A stretch of 64,000 nucleotides of DNA, from positions 34,728-98,727 of the forward strand of contig NZ_QKTO01000009.1 in assembly GCF_003234855.1 (NCBI RefSeq). The letters run 5' to 3'. A program made the position numbers and the translations under genes. Positions within the stretch are counted from its first letter, which is position 1; each line of letters starts with the position of its first letter. Under the pieces are notes generated by a model. It was given only the letters and a program-made list of their open reading frames with translations. It was not told where the DNA came from and made no database searches. Origin of the DNA: Curtobacterium sp. MCBD17_032 (GTDB taxonomy: Bacteria; Actinomycetota; Actinomycetes; Actinomycetales; Microbacteriaceae). This document shows, in pieces, positions 25,859 to 35,208 of the stretch.

Positions 25859-27886
25859 ATGGCCACTCCGTTCGACGAACCGAGCACGCTCCCCTACGCC
25901 CTGCCCCCGTTCGACGACGTCCGGACGGAGCACTACCGCCCGGCCTTCGCCGCCGGGATGGCCGAGCACCGCGCCGAGGTCGAGGCGATCGCCACCGACC
26001 CGCACCCGCCGACGTTCGAGAACACGCTCGTGGCACTCGAACGGTCCGGGCAGCTGCTGCAGCGGGTCGAGATGGTCTTCTCCACCGTCACCTCGGCGGA
26101 CTCCACCGACGAGCTCCGCGACCTCGAGGCGGAGCTCTCCCCGCTCCTGGCCGCCCACCGTGACGCCATCGTGCTCGACGCCCGCCTGTACGCACGCGTG
26201 CGGGCCGTGCACGACGACCTCGACGGCGCTCCCGGCCTGTCGGACGAGGACCGACGCCTCGTCGCCCGGACCCTGACCGAGATGACGCTCGCCGGCGCCG
26301 GTCTCGACGACGCGGGCAAGGAACGACTGACCGCCGTCAACCAGGAGCTCTCCTCGTTGACGACGACGTTCGAGCGGAACCTGCTCGAGGACACGAACGA
26401 CGCCGCCGTGCACGTCACCGACGCGTCCGAACTCGCCGGGCTCGACGACGGTGCGGTGTCCGCGGCCGCCGGCGCCGCGGCCGACCGGGGTCTGGACGGC
26501 TGGCTCGTCACCCTGCCGCTCTACACCGGCCACCCCTGGCTCGCCGCGCTCACCGACCGCGGGCTCCGGCGGCGGATCATGGAGGCGTCGCTCTCGCGCG
26601 GGCGACGCGGGAACGCCTTCGACAACCGGGAGGTCCTGCTGCGGATCGTGCGCCTCCGCGCCGAACGCGCCGAACTGCTCGGCTTCCGCGACCACGCCTC
26701 GGTCGTCACCGCCGACGAGACCGCCGGCGACCCCGACGCGGTCGCCGGGCTGCTGTCGTCGCTCGTGCCGGCCGCGACCGCGAACGCCCGCGACGAGCGG
26801 GCCGTGCGGTCGCGGACCGTCGGGTACGAAGTCGAGTCGTGGGACTGGGGGTACGCCACCGAGGTCCTGCGCGGTGAGCAGTTCGCCGCGGACAGCGGGG
26901 CACTCCGCCCCTACCTGGCGGCCGACCGGGTCCTCGTCGACGGCGTCTTCCACGCGGCCACCGCGCTGTACGGCCTGCACTTCACGGAACGGCCCGACCT
27001 GCGGGGCTACAACGACGAGGTCCGCGTCTTCGAGGTCACCGACGAGGAGGACGAGCCCGTCGGGCTGTACCTGCTCGACCTGTACACACGGGACGGCAAG
27101 CGCGGCGGGGCGTGGATGAACCCCGTGGTCGAGCAGTCGCACCTGCTCGGCACGCTCCCCGTCGTCGTCAACAACCTCAACGTGCCGAAGCCGGCCACCG
27201 GTTCGGTCACGCTCCTGACCCAGGACGAGGTCGAGACGCTGTTCCACGAGTTCGGGCACGCGCTGCACGGCTTGATCGCCCGCACGACCTACCCCCGGTT
27301 CTCCGGCACGAACGTGGAGCGTGACTTCGTCGAGTTCCCGTCGCAGGTCAACGAGATGTGGGTGACCTGGCCGTCGGTGCTGGCGAACTACGCGAAGCAC
27401 CACGAGACCGGCGAGCCGATGCCGCCGGAGCTCGTCCTCGGGCTCGGTGACGCCGAGGGCTTCAACGAGGGCTTCGGCACGACCGAGTACCTCGCCGCCG
27501 CGCTCCTCGACCAGGCGTGGCACCGGCTGACCGCCGCCGAGGCCGCAGCCGTCACCGACGTCGAGGCCTTCGAGCGGCAGGCCCTGGCGGACGCGGGCAT
27601 CGACGCCCCGGCCGTCCCGCCCCGCTACTCGTCGACGTACTTCGCGCACACGTTCTCGGGCGGGTACGACGCCGGGTACTACGGGTACATCTGGAGCGAG
27701 GTGCTCGACGCCGACACCGTGGAGTGGTTCCGCGACAACGGCGGCCTGTCCCGGGAGGCCGGCGAGCGGTTCGCGCGACTCCTGCTCGGCGTCGGCGGAG
27801 CGCAGGACCCGCTCGAGGCGTACCGCGCGTTCCGCGGCCGGGACGCCGAGGTCGGGCCACTGCTGCGTCGCCGCGGGCTCGAGTAG
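25859..27886 (+). CDS. dcp: M3 family zinc metallopeptidase (peptidyl-dipeptidase Dcp / oligopeptidase A type)
   Basis: A 675-residue cytoplasmic peptidase that trims short peptides. The zinc motif HEFGHALH is at about 463-470, with the third ligand glutamate in the following EFPSQVNE stretch. The substrate-binding tyrosine-rich loop is FSGGYDAGYYGYIWSEVL near the C-terminus, a strong M3 hallmark. The N-terminal half is the expected helical cap (PPFDDVRTEHYRPAF, then TFENTLVALERSG). It may take up peptides imported by the Dpp-like ABC system upstream, but nothing links them directly. The start is set by the leaderless promoter. Confidence 0.93.
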   Translation: MATPFDEPSTLPYALPPFDDVRTEHYRPAFAAGMAEHRAEVEAIATDPHPPTFENTLVALERSGQLLQRVEMVFSTVTSADSTDELRDLEAELSPLLAAHRDAIVLDARLYARVRAVHDDLDGAPGLSDEDRRLVARTLTEMTLAGAGLDDAGKERLTAVNQELSSLTTTFERNLLEDTNDAAVHVTDASELAGLDDGAVSAAAGAAADRGLDGWLVTLPLYTGHPWLAALTDRGLRRRIMEASLSRGRRGNAFDNREVLLRIVRLRAERAELLGFRDHASVVTADETAGDPDAVAGLLSSLVPAATANARDERAVRSRTVGYEVESWDWGYATEVLRGEQFAADSGALRPYLAADRVLVDGVFHAATALYGLHFTERPDLRGYNDEVRVFEVTDEEDEPVGLYLLDLYTRDGKRGGAWMNPVVEQSHLLGTLPVVVNNLNVPKPATGSVTLLTQDEVETLFHEFGHALHGLIARTTYPRFSGTNVERDFVEFPSQVNEMWVTWPSVLANYAKHHETGEPMPPELVLGLGDAEGFNEGFGTTEYLAAALLDQAWHRLTAAEAAAVTDVEAFERQALADAGIDAPAVPPRYSSTYFAHTFSGGYDAGYYGYIWSEVLDADTVEWFRDNGGLSREAGERFARLLLGVGGAQDPLEAYRAFRGRDAEVGPLLRRRGLE

Positions 27887-27901
27887 GCACCGGCGAACCA
27901 G

Positions 27902-27939
27902 CGCGCCGGGGCACCGGCGGCGGCGCCGTCCCCGGCGCG
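27902..27939. terminator. Hairpin between convergent dcp and clpX
   Basis: CGCGCCGGGG (27902-27911) and CCCCGGCGCG (27930-27939) form a perfect 10-bp stem; the loop itself contains a smaller GC-rich stem. It lies between the two stop codons and can serve both genes. Confidence 0.6.
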
Positions 27940-27945
27940 GCGTCG

Positions 27946-29226
<1,281 letters not shown>

Positions 29227-29358
29227 GCTCTCGGCCTTCCCTGGTCGACGCGCGCCGCCAGTGCGGTGCACGAGGTCGTCGTGTCACCGAGCCTAACCGC
29301 ATCCGGTGACACCGTCGGGGACCCCCGGCCGCGTTCGCCCACGGCGTCGCGGGCCTGG

Positions 29359-29392
29359 TAGCGTGGACGCCGTTGCTCTACAAGTTGTAGAG
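29359..29392 (+). promoter_or_regulatory. ycnI-copC promoter with a CTCTACAA/TTGTAGAG operator
   Basis: TAGCGT (29359-29364) is a suitable −10. About twelve bases later is a perfect 8-1-8 inverted repeat, CTCTACAA (29376-29383), G, TTGTAGAG (29385-29392), placed just after the start of transcription where a repressor would block elongation. The TACA…TGTA core resembles CopY/BlaI-type operators, but with a three-base spacer. The regulator is not encoded nearby. Confidence 0.58.
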
Positions 29393-29411
29393 AACGGCTC
29401 CTGGAGGAACC

Positions 29412-30164
29412 ATGCACAAGCGCCTCGCCACCGGCGGCGTCGCGACCCTCGGTGTCGCCGCCGCGATCGTCCTCGGCTCCGCGGCCTCGGCCAGCGCGCA
29501 CGTCGGCGCGGAAGCCACCTCGACGGCGGCGAACTCGTACACCACGGTCACGTTCTCCGTCCCGCACGGCTGCGACGGCTCCCCCACCACGAAGCTGCAG
29601 TTCCACGTCCCCGAGTCCGTGATCGAGGTCACGCCGACGGTCAACCCGAACTGGACCATCACGAAGGACACCGAGCCGTACACCGCCCCCAGCGCCGCGG
29701 CGGACGAGGACGAGTCCGAAGCAGCGGCCGAGCGGGTCACGAGCGTCACGTACACCGCGAAGACGCCGCTCCCCGCCGACGAGCGCGACACGTTCGCGCT
29801 GTCCTTCGCGCTCCCGGACGGCGCGGCGGGCGACACCGTCGCGATGCCCGTCTCGCAGACCTGCGAGAAGGGCTCCACCGAGTGGGACCAGACGACGAAG
29901 GCCGGTGAGGCCGAGCCGGAGCACCCGGCGCCCACGATCACCCTGACCGCTGCCGACGCAGCCGAGGACGAGCACGCCCACGGTGCCGCCGAGTCGACCG
30001 GGTCCGACGACTCGGTCGCGACCACCGCCTCCAGTGCATCCTCCACCAGCCCCGCGGACCCCGACCTGGTCGGGCGGTTCCTCGGCCTCGGCGGCCTGCT
30101 CCTCGGCGCCGTCGCGCTCGTCGTCTCGGTCGCCGCCTCGCGCCGTCGCGGCAGCAGCAAGTGA
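29412..30164 (+). CDS. ycnI: YcnI-like copper-binding membrane protein (DUF1775)
   Basis: A 250-residue envelope protein. A signal peptide ends in SASA, and cleavage after residue 29 would leave His30 as the new N-terminus. In the YcnI family that histidine binds Cu(II) in a histidine-brace site. The DUF1775 core spans about 30-175, with VTFSVPHGCDGSPTTKLQFHVPE. An acidic and Ser/Thr linker follows, then one C-terminal membrane helix (about 218-240) with an RRR stop-transfer. The strong site GGAGG precedes ATG 29412. Its stop overlaps the copC start as GTGA. Copper handling outside the membrane is the family role; the operator suggests metal-responsive control, which is inferred. Confidence 0.92.
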   Translation: MHKRLATGGVATLGVAAAIVLGSAASASAHVGAEATSTAANSYTTVTFSVPHGCDGSPTTKLQFHVPESVIEVTPTVNPNWTITKDTEPYTAPSAAADEDESEAAAERVTSVTYTAKTPLPADERDTFALSFALPDGAAGDTVAMPVSQTCEKGSTEWDQTTKAGEAEPEHPAPTITLTAADAAEDEHAHGAAESTGSDDSVATTASSASSTSPADPDLVGRFLGLGGLLLGAVALVVSVAASRRRGSSK

Positions 30165-30835
30165 CGTCCGGCGCTCCGGCCGGCTCGCGTCCTGCGGGTG
30201 GGCGCGGCCGGGCCGGGAGGCTCGTGGCCGCGTCCGCCGCGGCGCTCACGATCGCGTGCGGTGCACTCCTCGGGATCGCCGCCCCCGCCAGCGCGCACAA
30301 CTACCTCGTCTCCGCCACCCCGGCGGCCGACAGCACGCTCACCGAGCTGCCGGAGTCGTTCGCGATCACGACGAACGACCGGCTGCTCGACATCGGCGAC
30401 ACGGACTCCGGGTTCGCCTTCCGCGTCGTCGGTCCGGACGGCACGTACTTCGAGGACGGCTGTGTCGACGTCGACGGCCCGACGATGACCACCGCGGCAG
30501 CGCTCGGCGACTCCGGGCAGTACACCGTCGAGTGGCAGATCATCTCGGCCGACGGGCACACCGTCTCCGACTCGTACGACTTCACGTGGGACGCGCCGGC
30601 CGGCTTCTCCCCCGCGTCGGGCTCCGCGACACCGCCGAGCTGCGCGGCCGACGGCGACGGGTCCACCGCTGCCGCGACCACGACCGGCACCGAGTCGGGC
30701 GGGACCGCGTCGACGACGTCCGACGCGCTGTGGATCGGTGCCGGCGGCCTCGTGGTCGTCGCCGCGGTGGTCGCCGTGCTCCTGCTCGTCCGTCGTCGCC
30801 CGGCACCCGCTGCCGACGACACCGACGAGGGCTGA
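30161..30835 (+). CDS. copC: CopC domain copper-resistance protein
   Basis: A 224-residue protein with a long N-terminal region, and a signal peptide ending in PASA before His46. The mature N-terminal His, with Asp131 and His133 in ISADGHTVSDSY, matches the Cu(II) site of CopC. The fold is the usual small β-barrel, with FTW near residue 141. After a Ser/Thr/Gly-rich linker there is one membrane helix (about 187-208) and a basic tail. The start GTG 30161 overlaps the ycnI stop, so the two are co-translated. No CopD domain is present, so it probably works with YcnI in periplasm-side copper storage or delivery. Confidence 0.92.
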   Translation: MTSGAPAGSRPAGGRGRAGRLVAASAAALTIACGALLGIAAPASAHNYLVSATPAADSTLTELPESFAITTNDRLLDIGDTDSGFAFRVVGPDGTYFEDGCVDVDGPTMTTAAALGDSGQYTVEWQIISADGHTVSDSYDFTWDAPAGFSPASGSATPPSCAADGDGSTAAATTTGTESGGTASTTSDALWIGAGGLVVVAAVVAVLLLVRRRPAPAADDTDEG

Positions 30836-30850
30836 GCCGCACCGCCTCCA

Positions 30851-30900
30851 GACACGACGACGGCCCCGTACCGAGCTCGGTACGGGGCCGTCGTCGTGTC
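30851..30900. terminator. 50-bp perfect palindrome, bidirectional terminator
   Basis: The arms 30851-30875 and 30876-30900 are exact reverse complements with no spacer; the core is ccgtaccgagctcggtacgg. It lies between the copC stop and the clpP2 stop (three bases from the latter), so it can end transcripts from both sides. Confidence 0.82.
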
Positions 30901-30903
30901 GCG

Positions 30904-31563
30904 CTACTTGACCAGCGCCGGCAGGTTCTTGCGGCTGGTGAGGACCTGGTCGATCAGGCCGTACTCCACCGCTTCCTGCGCGGACATGATCTTGTCGCGC
31001 TCGATGTCGTGGTTGATCTGCTCCGGCGTCTTGTTGGAGTGCTTCGACAGCGTCTCCTCGAGCCAGGTGCGCATGCGGAGGATCTCCGCCGCCTGGATCT
31101 CGATGTCGGACGCCTGGCCGCCACCCTGCTGGACGGCGGGCTGGTGGATGAGCACGCGGGCGTTCGGGAGCGCGAGCCGCTTGCCCGGGGTACCACCGGC
31201 GAGGAGCACCGACGCGGCCGAGGCGGCCTGCCCGAGGCAGACCGTCTGGATCTGCGGACGGATGTACTGCATCGTGTCGTAGATCGCCGTCATCGCGGTG
31301 AACGAGCCACCGGGCGAGTTGATGTACATGACGATGTCGCGGTCCGGGTCCATCGACTCGAGCACGAGCAGCTGAGCCATGACGTCGTCGGCCGACGCGT
31401 CGTCGACCTGGACGCCGAGGAACACGATGCGGTCCTCGAAGAGCTTCGCGTACGGGTCCTGCCGCTTGTAGCCGTAGGCCGTGCGCTCCTCGAAGCTCGG
31501 GAGGATGTACCGGTCGGTGGGAGCCGGGACGTTCTGGGCGCCACCGAGCATGGGAAGATGCAT
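30904..31563 (-). CDS. clpP2: ATP-dependent Clp protease proteolytic subunit 2
   Basis: A 219-residue serine peptidase forming one ring of the ClpP1P2 tetradecamer typical of actinobacteria. The catalytic triad is visible as Ser115 (GQAASAASV), His140 (VLIHQPA) and Asp190 (IERDKI). The N-terminal 30 residues are longer than in ClpP1 and include the axial-loop and propeptide area. AAGGAAA precedes ATG 31563. It follows clpP1 by 26 bases. ClpX, encoded about 1.7 kb away, is the partner unfoldase. Confidence 0.96.
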   Translation of the reverse strand: MHLPMLGGAQNVPAPTDRYILPSFEERTAYGYKRQDPYAKLFEDRIVFLGVQVDDASADDVMAQLLVLESMDPDRDIVMYINSPGGSFTAMTAIYDTMQYIRPQIQTVCLGQAASAASVLLAGGTPGKRLALPNARVLIHQPAVQQGGGQASDIEIQAAEILRMRTWLEETLSKHSNKTPEQINHDIERDKIMSAQEAVEYGLIDQVLTSRKNLPALVK

Positions 31564-31589
31564 TCTCGTTTCCTTTTCTTCGGTGGGGA

Positions 31590-32219
31590 TCAGGACTGGG
31601 CGTCGGGCTCGGCGGCCGGCGTGGGGGTCTCGCCGTCGCCCGAGGTACCGCCGCCACCGACGACCTCGGCGGACGAGGCGCGCAGGTGGTCGACGAAGCC
31701 GTACTCGAGGGCTTCCTGCGCCGAGAACCAGTTGTCGCGGTCGTTGTCCTTGAGGATCTGCTCGATCGACTTGCCGGTCTGCTCAGCCGTGAGCTCGGCC
31801 ATCCGCTGCTTCATGTCGAGGATGACCTTCGCCTGCGTCTGGATGTCGGCGGCGGTCCCACCGAACCCACCGGACGGCTGGTGCAGGAGCACGCGCGCGT
31901 TCGGCGTGATGTAGCGCTTGCCGGGCGTGCCGGACGAGAGCAGGAACTGCCCCATCGAGGCGGCGAGGCCGATGCCCACCGTGACGATGTCGTTCGGCAC
32001 GAACTGCATCGTGTCGTAGATCGCCATGCCGGCGGTGATCGAGCCGCCGGGCGAGTTGATGTAGAGGTAGATGTCCTTCTCAGGGTCCTCGGCGGCGAGG
32101 AGCAGCAGCTTGGCTGCGATCTCGTTCGAGTTGTCGTCGCGGACCTCGGAGCCGAGCCACACGATCCGGTCTCTCAGAAGGCGGTCAAAAACACTGGGGT
32201 TCAGTGTTGCTTCGGCCAT
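31590..32219 (-). CDS. clpP1: ATP-dependent Clp protease proteolytic subunit 1
   Basis: A 209-residue ClpP. The catalytic triad is Ser88 (GLAASMGQF), His113 (LLHQPSGG) and Asp162 (DNDRDNWF). The C-terminal 25 residues are low complexity (Gly/Thr/Pro/Glu), a tail beyond the usual fold. GGGAG stands before ATG 32219. The leader 32220-32316 holds a GTTGCAAC palindrome at 32263-32270, possibly a regulator site. The gene sits between tig and clpP2 in the conserved order. Confidence 0.96.
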   Translation of the reverse strand: MAEATLNPSVFDRLLRDRIVWLGSEVRDDNSNEIAAKLLLLAAEDPEKDIYLYINSPGGSITAGMAIYDTMQFVPNDIVTVGIGLAASMGQFLLSSGTPGKRYITPNARVLLHQPSGGFGGTAADIQTQAKVILDMKQRMAELTAEQTGKSIEQILKDNDRDNWFSAQEALEYGFVDHLRASSAEVVGGGGTSGDGETPTPAAEPDAQS

Positions 32220-32316
32220 GGAAAAGCTCCCGTTCAGTTGTCGCTTGTTGTCGAACTTATCGGTTGCAACGCACTCGGTCTCGTCTGTTCGCTGTCGGCG
32301 GTCAGCCGGTGCGGGA

Positions 32317-32362
32317 ACGGACAGGAGGCGCGGTGCCAGCTGGCACCGCGCCTCCTGTCCGT
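32317..32362. terminator. 46-bp perfect palindrome downstream of tig
   Basis: Arms 32317-32339 and 32340-32362 are exact reverse complements; the core is gcggtgccagctggcaccgc. It starts 12 bases after the tig stop and lies upstream of clpP1, so it should separate tig from the clpP1-clpP2 transcript. Confidence 0.78.
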
Positions 32363-32374
32363 GAGGGGTCGAGA

Positions 32375-33718
32375 CTACTTCGCGTCGGCCTCGGCCGACT
32401 CGTCGTCGGTCTCGTCCGCGTCGACGTCGTCGCTCTGGGCGACACCCGCGGTGAACGCGGAGAGGTCGACCGGGTTGCCGGCGGTGTCCTTCACGGTGAC
32501 CTTCGAGAGGACCGTCGCGACGGCCTTCGAGCGGGCGACCTCGCCGACCATGCCGGGGATCTGGCCGTTCTGGTCGATCACCTTGATGAACTCGGCGGGC
32601 TCCATGCCGTACTGCGCGGCGGCCTGGATGAGGTACTGCGTGAGCTCCTCCTGCGAGACCTGGATCTGCTCCTTCTCGGCGATGGAGTCGAGCAGGATCT
32701 GCGAGCGGAACGCCTTCTCGCTGGACTCGGCGACCTCCTTGCGGTGCTCGTCGTCCTCCAGACGGTTCTCCTGCTCGAGGTGACGGTGCACCTCGTCCTC
32801 GATGAGCTTCTCCGAGATCGGGATCTCCACCGACTCGAGGAGCTGCTCGACGAGCTTGTCGCGAGCGGCAGCGCCCTGGCCGAAGGTCTTCGACTTGGCG
32901 ATCTGCTCCTTGAGGTCGACCTTGAGCTCGTCGAGCGTGTCGAACTGGCTGGCGATCTGCGCGAACTCGTCGTCGGCCTCGGGGAGCTCGCGCTCCTTGA
33001 CGGCGGTGACGGTGACGGCGATCTGGGCGGTCTCGCCCTCGCGGTCGCCACCGACGAGCTTCGACTCGAAGGTGGTGGACTCGCCGGCGGTGAGCGACTC
33101 GAGCGCCTCGTCGATGCCCTCGAGCAGGTCGCCCGAGCCGATCTCGTAGGAGACGCCGGTGGCCGAGTCGACCTCGTCGTCACCGATGGTGGCGGTGAGG
33201 TCGAGCTGCGCGAAGTCGCCGACCTTGGCCGGACGGTCGACGGTCACGAGCGTGCCGAAGCGCGTGCGGAGGTTCTGCAGCTCCTCGTCGATCTCCTCGT
33301 CGGAGACCTCGACCGCGTCGACCTCGATCTCCATGGAGCCGTAGTCGGGCAGGTCGAACTCGGGACGCACGTCCACCTCGAAGGTGAGGACGAGGTCGCC
33401 GGAGAAGTCCTTGACGTTCGGGAGCTCGGCGACGTCGGCCTCGGCACGGCCGAGGATGCGCAGCTCCTGCTCGTCCACCGCCTGGCGGTAGAAGGTGTCG
33501 ATGGCGTCACCGACGGCGTGGTTCAGGACCTCGCCGCGGCCGACACGCTGGTCGACGATCGCCGGCGGGACCTTGCCCTTGCGGAAGCCGGGGATGTTGA
33601 TCTGCTCGGCGATGTGCTTGTACGCGTGGTCGATGCTCGGCTTGAGATCTTCCGGCGTCACGTTCACGGTGAGCTTGACGCGGGTGTCGCTCACCTTGTC
33701 GACGGTGCTGGTGGCCAA
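32375..33718 (-). CDS. tig: Trigger factor, ribosome-associated chaperone and prolyl isomerase
   Basis: A 447-residue protein that meets nascent chains at the ribosome exit. The ribosome-docking loop GFRKGK is at about 44-49. The FKBP-like domain follows around [19 protein letters not shown]. The helical C-terminal chaperone arms carry [15 protein letters not shown] and end in an acidic Asp/Glu/Ala tail. The start is TTG 33718 with AGGAGA nine bases upstream; an in-frame ATG does not occur before the conserved start of the fold. tRNA-Pro lies only 36 bases upstream in the same direction, so both may share a transcript. Confidence 0.96.
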   Translation of the reverse strand: MATSTVDKVSDTRVKLTVNVTPEDLKPSIDHAYKHIAEQINIPGFRKGKVPPAIVDQRVGRGEVLNHAVGDAIDTFYRQAVDEQELRILGRAEADVAELPNVKDFSGDLVLTFEVDVRPEFDLPDYGSMEIEVDAVEVSDEEIDEELQNLRTRFGTLVTVDRPAKVGDFAQLDLTATIGDDEVDSATGVSYEIGSGDLLEGIDEALESLTAGESTTFESKLVGGDREGETAQIAVTVTAVKERELPEADDEFAQIASQFDTLDELKVDLKEQIAKSKTFGQGAAARDKLVEQLLESVEIPISEKLIEDEVHRHLEQENRLEDDEHRKEVAESSEKAFRSQILLDSIAEKEQIQVSQEELTQYLIQAAAQYGMEPAEFIKVIDQNGQIPGMVGEVARSKAVATVLSKVTVKDTAGNPVDLSAFTAGVAQSDDVDADETDDESAEADAK

Positions 33719-33754
33719 GGGATGTTCTCCTGTTGGTTGACGTTCGATGTGACC

Positions 33755-33831
33755 TGGTCGGGGCGACAGGATTTGAACCTGCGACCTCCCGCTCCCAAAG
33801 CGGGCGCTCTACCAAGCTGAGCTACGCCCCG
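33755..33831 (-). tRNA. tRNA-Pro (anticodon TGG)
   Basis: A 77-base cloverleaf including an encoded CCA. Acceptor CGGGGCG pairs with CGCCCCG. The D arm is AGCTCAGCTTGGTAGAGC, and the anticodon stem CCCGC/GCGGG holds loop TTTGGGA with TGG at 33797-33795. The T arm is GCAGGTTCAAATCCTGT. Upstream of tig, as in related genomes. Confidence 0.95.
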
Positions 33832-33958
33832 GTACGAGGGCCAGGATCGTCGTGTGCGCCTGATGACGCGCGGGCAGGACGAGTCCGGCCCCACGACCTC
33901 GATGAGTCTAGCGGGCTCGCGATGCACGATCCCCGGCAGGACCCTCGGTTGTGGGAAG

Positions 33959-34222
33959 TCAGTCGTCCGCGGACTCCCGGAGCCCCTGGCGCCACCGGAC
34001 GCCGACGACGACCTGCACCGCCAGCGCGGCGACACCGAGCAGCAGCCCGACGACGATGCGCCACACGTGCAGGAGTGCGTGCCACGGCTGCGCCTGCGGG
34101 TCGCCGAGCAGCTCCGGGCGCAGGGACAGCACCACCGCGGCGATCGCGACGAGCACGTACGAGAGCACCCGGGAGCGCTTGATCGTGCGCTGCGACGACT
34201 CGTCGGGCGGCGGCAGGATCAT
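33959..34222 (-). CDS. Small two-helix membrane protein, hypothetical
   Basis: An 87-residue protein with a polar head (about 1-18, with SSQRTIKR) and two hydrophobic segments (about 19-36 and 50-73), ending in a basic/acidic tail. No Shine-Dalgarno sequence is evident before ATG 34222; a TACCGG about 20 bases upstream is a poor −10. The frame remains open upstream to 34390 but overlaps the tRNA-Gly gene there, so the later start is chosen. I do not recognise the family. Codon use is like that of its neighbours. It lies between two tRNA genes. Confidence 0.62.
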   Translation of the reverse strand: MILPPPDESSQRTIKRSRVLSYVLVAIAAVVLSLRPELLGDPQAQPWHALLHVWRIVVGLLLGVAALAVQVVVGVRWRQGLRESADD

Positions 34223-34275
34223 GGCGGGGTCGTTCGTCCGGTATGGTGGTGGGGCTGCGACTCGTGCGCGGCCGC

Positions 34276-34349
34276 GGGGATGTAGCTCAATGGTAGAGCC
34301 CCAGTCTTCCAAACTGGCTACGCGGGTTCGATTCCCGTCATCCCCTCCA
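34276..34349 (+). tRNA. tRNA-Gly (anticodon TCC)
   Basis: A 74-base cloverleaf with encoded CCA. Acceptor GGGGATG pairs with CATCCCC. The D arm is GCTCAATGGTAGAGC, and anticodon stem CCAGT/ACTGG holds loop CTTCCAA with TCC at 34308-34310. The T arm is GCGGGTTCGATTCCCGT. No integrase or direct repeat is seen next to it. Confidence 0.95.
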
Positions 34350-34474
34350 CTGCAGACGTGCGGCAGGCGGTGTACCCCGGTTGTCCACACTCCCGGGGAC
34401 TAGCGTGGCGATGGCCGGAAGGACGTCGACCGCGCGGTGCATCCCGTCGCCGCAGGATCGGCGGCGGCGCACCC

Positions 34475-35200
34475 ATGTCACGACTCCGCACGGCCGTCCG
34501 CTCCGCCGTCACGCTCCCCGCGCGCGTCGGACGCGTGAGCGAGTTCCTCTTCCGCCGCTCCGACGCTGCCTTCGACGTGTACCCGGACGACCCCGCCGAG
34601 GGGACGGTGGCCGGACCCGACGTCGGGCGGGTGCTGTTCCTCGGCGAGCGCGGCGAGCTCTCCCTCGGCGTACGCACGCACGAGTTGTCCCTGCCGGCGT
34701 TCTTCGCCCGGCGCCGCGCAGCCCGCCACGGACGCGGGACGTCGTGGTCGATCGTGAGCACGCCGTCGTCGAGCGTCCGGGAGCTGCCCGCCGTGGTGCA
34801 GGGGCACCGGGAACTCCTGCGGGCGTGCGAACTCGTCGTCGTGATGGTCGGCATCAGCGACGCCCTGCGGGTCATGTCGCCGCTCGCCTGGGAGGGGCAC
34901 CTCCGCGACACCCTGGCCGCGCTCCTCGACGCGCTCCCGCCCGGGGCCCGGGTCCTCGTCGGGGCGATCCCGCCGCTCGACAACGCGGGCAGCCTGTCTC
35001 GGCCGGCACGGATCGCCGCCGGTGTGCACGGCCGTGAGCTGAACCGCCGGACGTCGGCGGTGGCAGCGGACCACGCGCGCGTCGACGTCGTCGGCTTCCC
35101 CGAGGAGCTGACGCGGTCGGTGTGGCGTCCGGAGGCGGAGGAGCACCGGTACCGGGACACCTACGCCGTGTGGGGCGCGCACCTGGCCGACCACGTCTGA
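34475..35200 (+). CDS. SGNH/GDSL-hydrolase-like protein with degenerate motifs
   Basis: A 241-residue soluble protein. Its order of elements recalls the SGNH hydrolase fold: an early β-strand VGRVLFLGERGEL, a central VVVMVGISDALRVMSP where block III (GxND) would be, and a C-terminal DTYAVWGAHLADH resembling block V (DxxH). The catalytic serine of GDS and the block III asparagine are not visible, so it may be inactive or only a structural relative. The start ATG 34475 follows a non-coding-looking stretch after tRNA-Gly; no strong ribosome site is seen. It is convergent with the van-like ligase gene, eight bases apart. The fold call is tentative. Confidence 0.6.
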   Translation: MSRLRTAVRSAVTLPARVGRVSEFLFRRSDAAFDVYPDDPAEGTVAGPDVGRVLFLGERGELSLGVRTHELSLPAFFARRRAARHGRGTSWSIVSTPSSSVRELPAVVQGHRELLRACELVVVMVGISDALRVMSPLAWEGHLRDTLAALLDALPPGARVLVGAIPPLDNAGSLSRPARIAAGVHGRELNRRTSAVAADHARVDVVGFPEELTRSVWRPEAEEHRYRDTYAVWGAHLADHV

Positions 35201-35208
35201 CCCCGCGG

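Noticed and set aside
34276..34349. tRNA-Gly as an integration site for a genomic island
   Set aside because: No integrase gene and no repeat of the tRNA 3' end was seen in the window.
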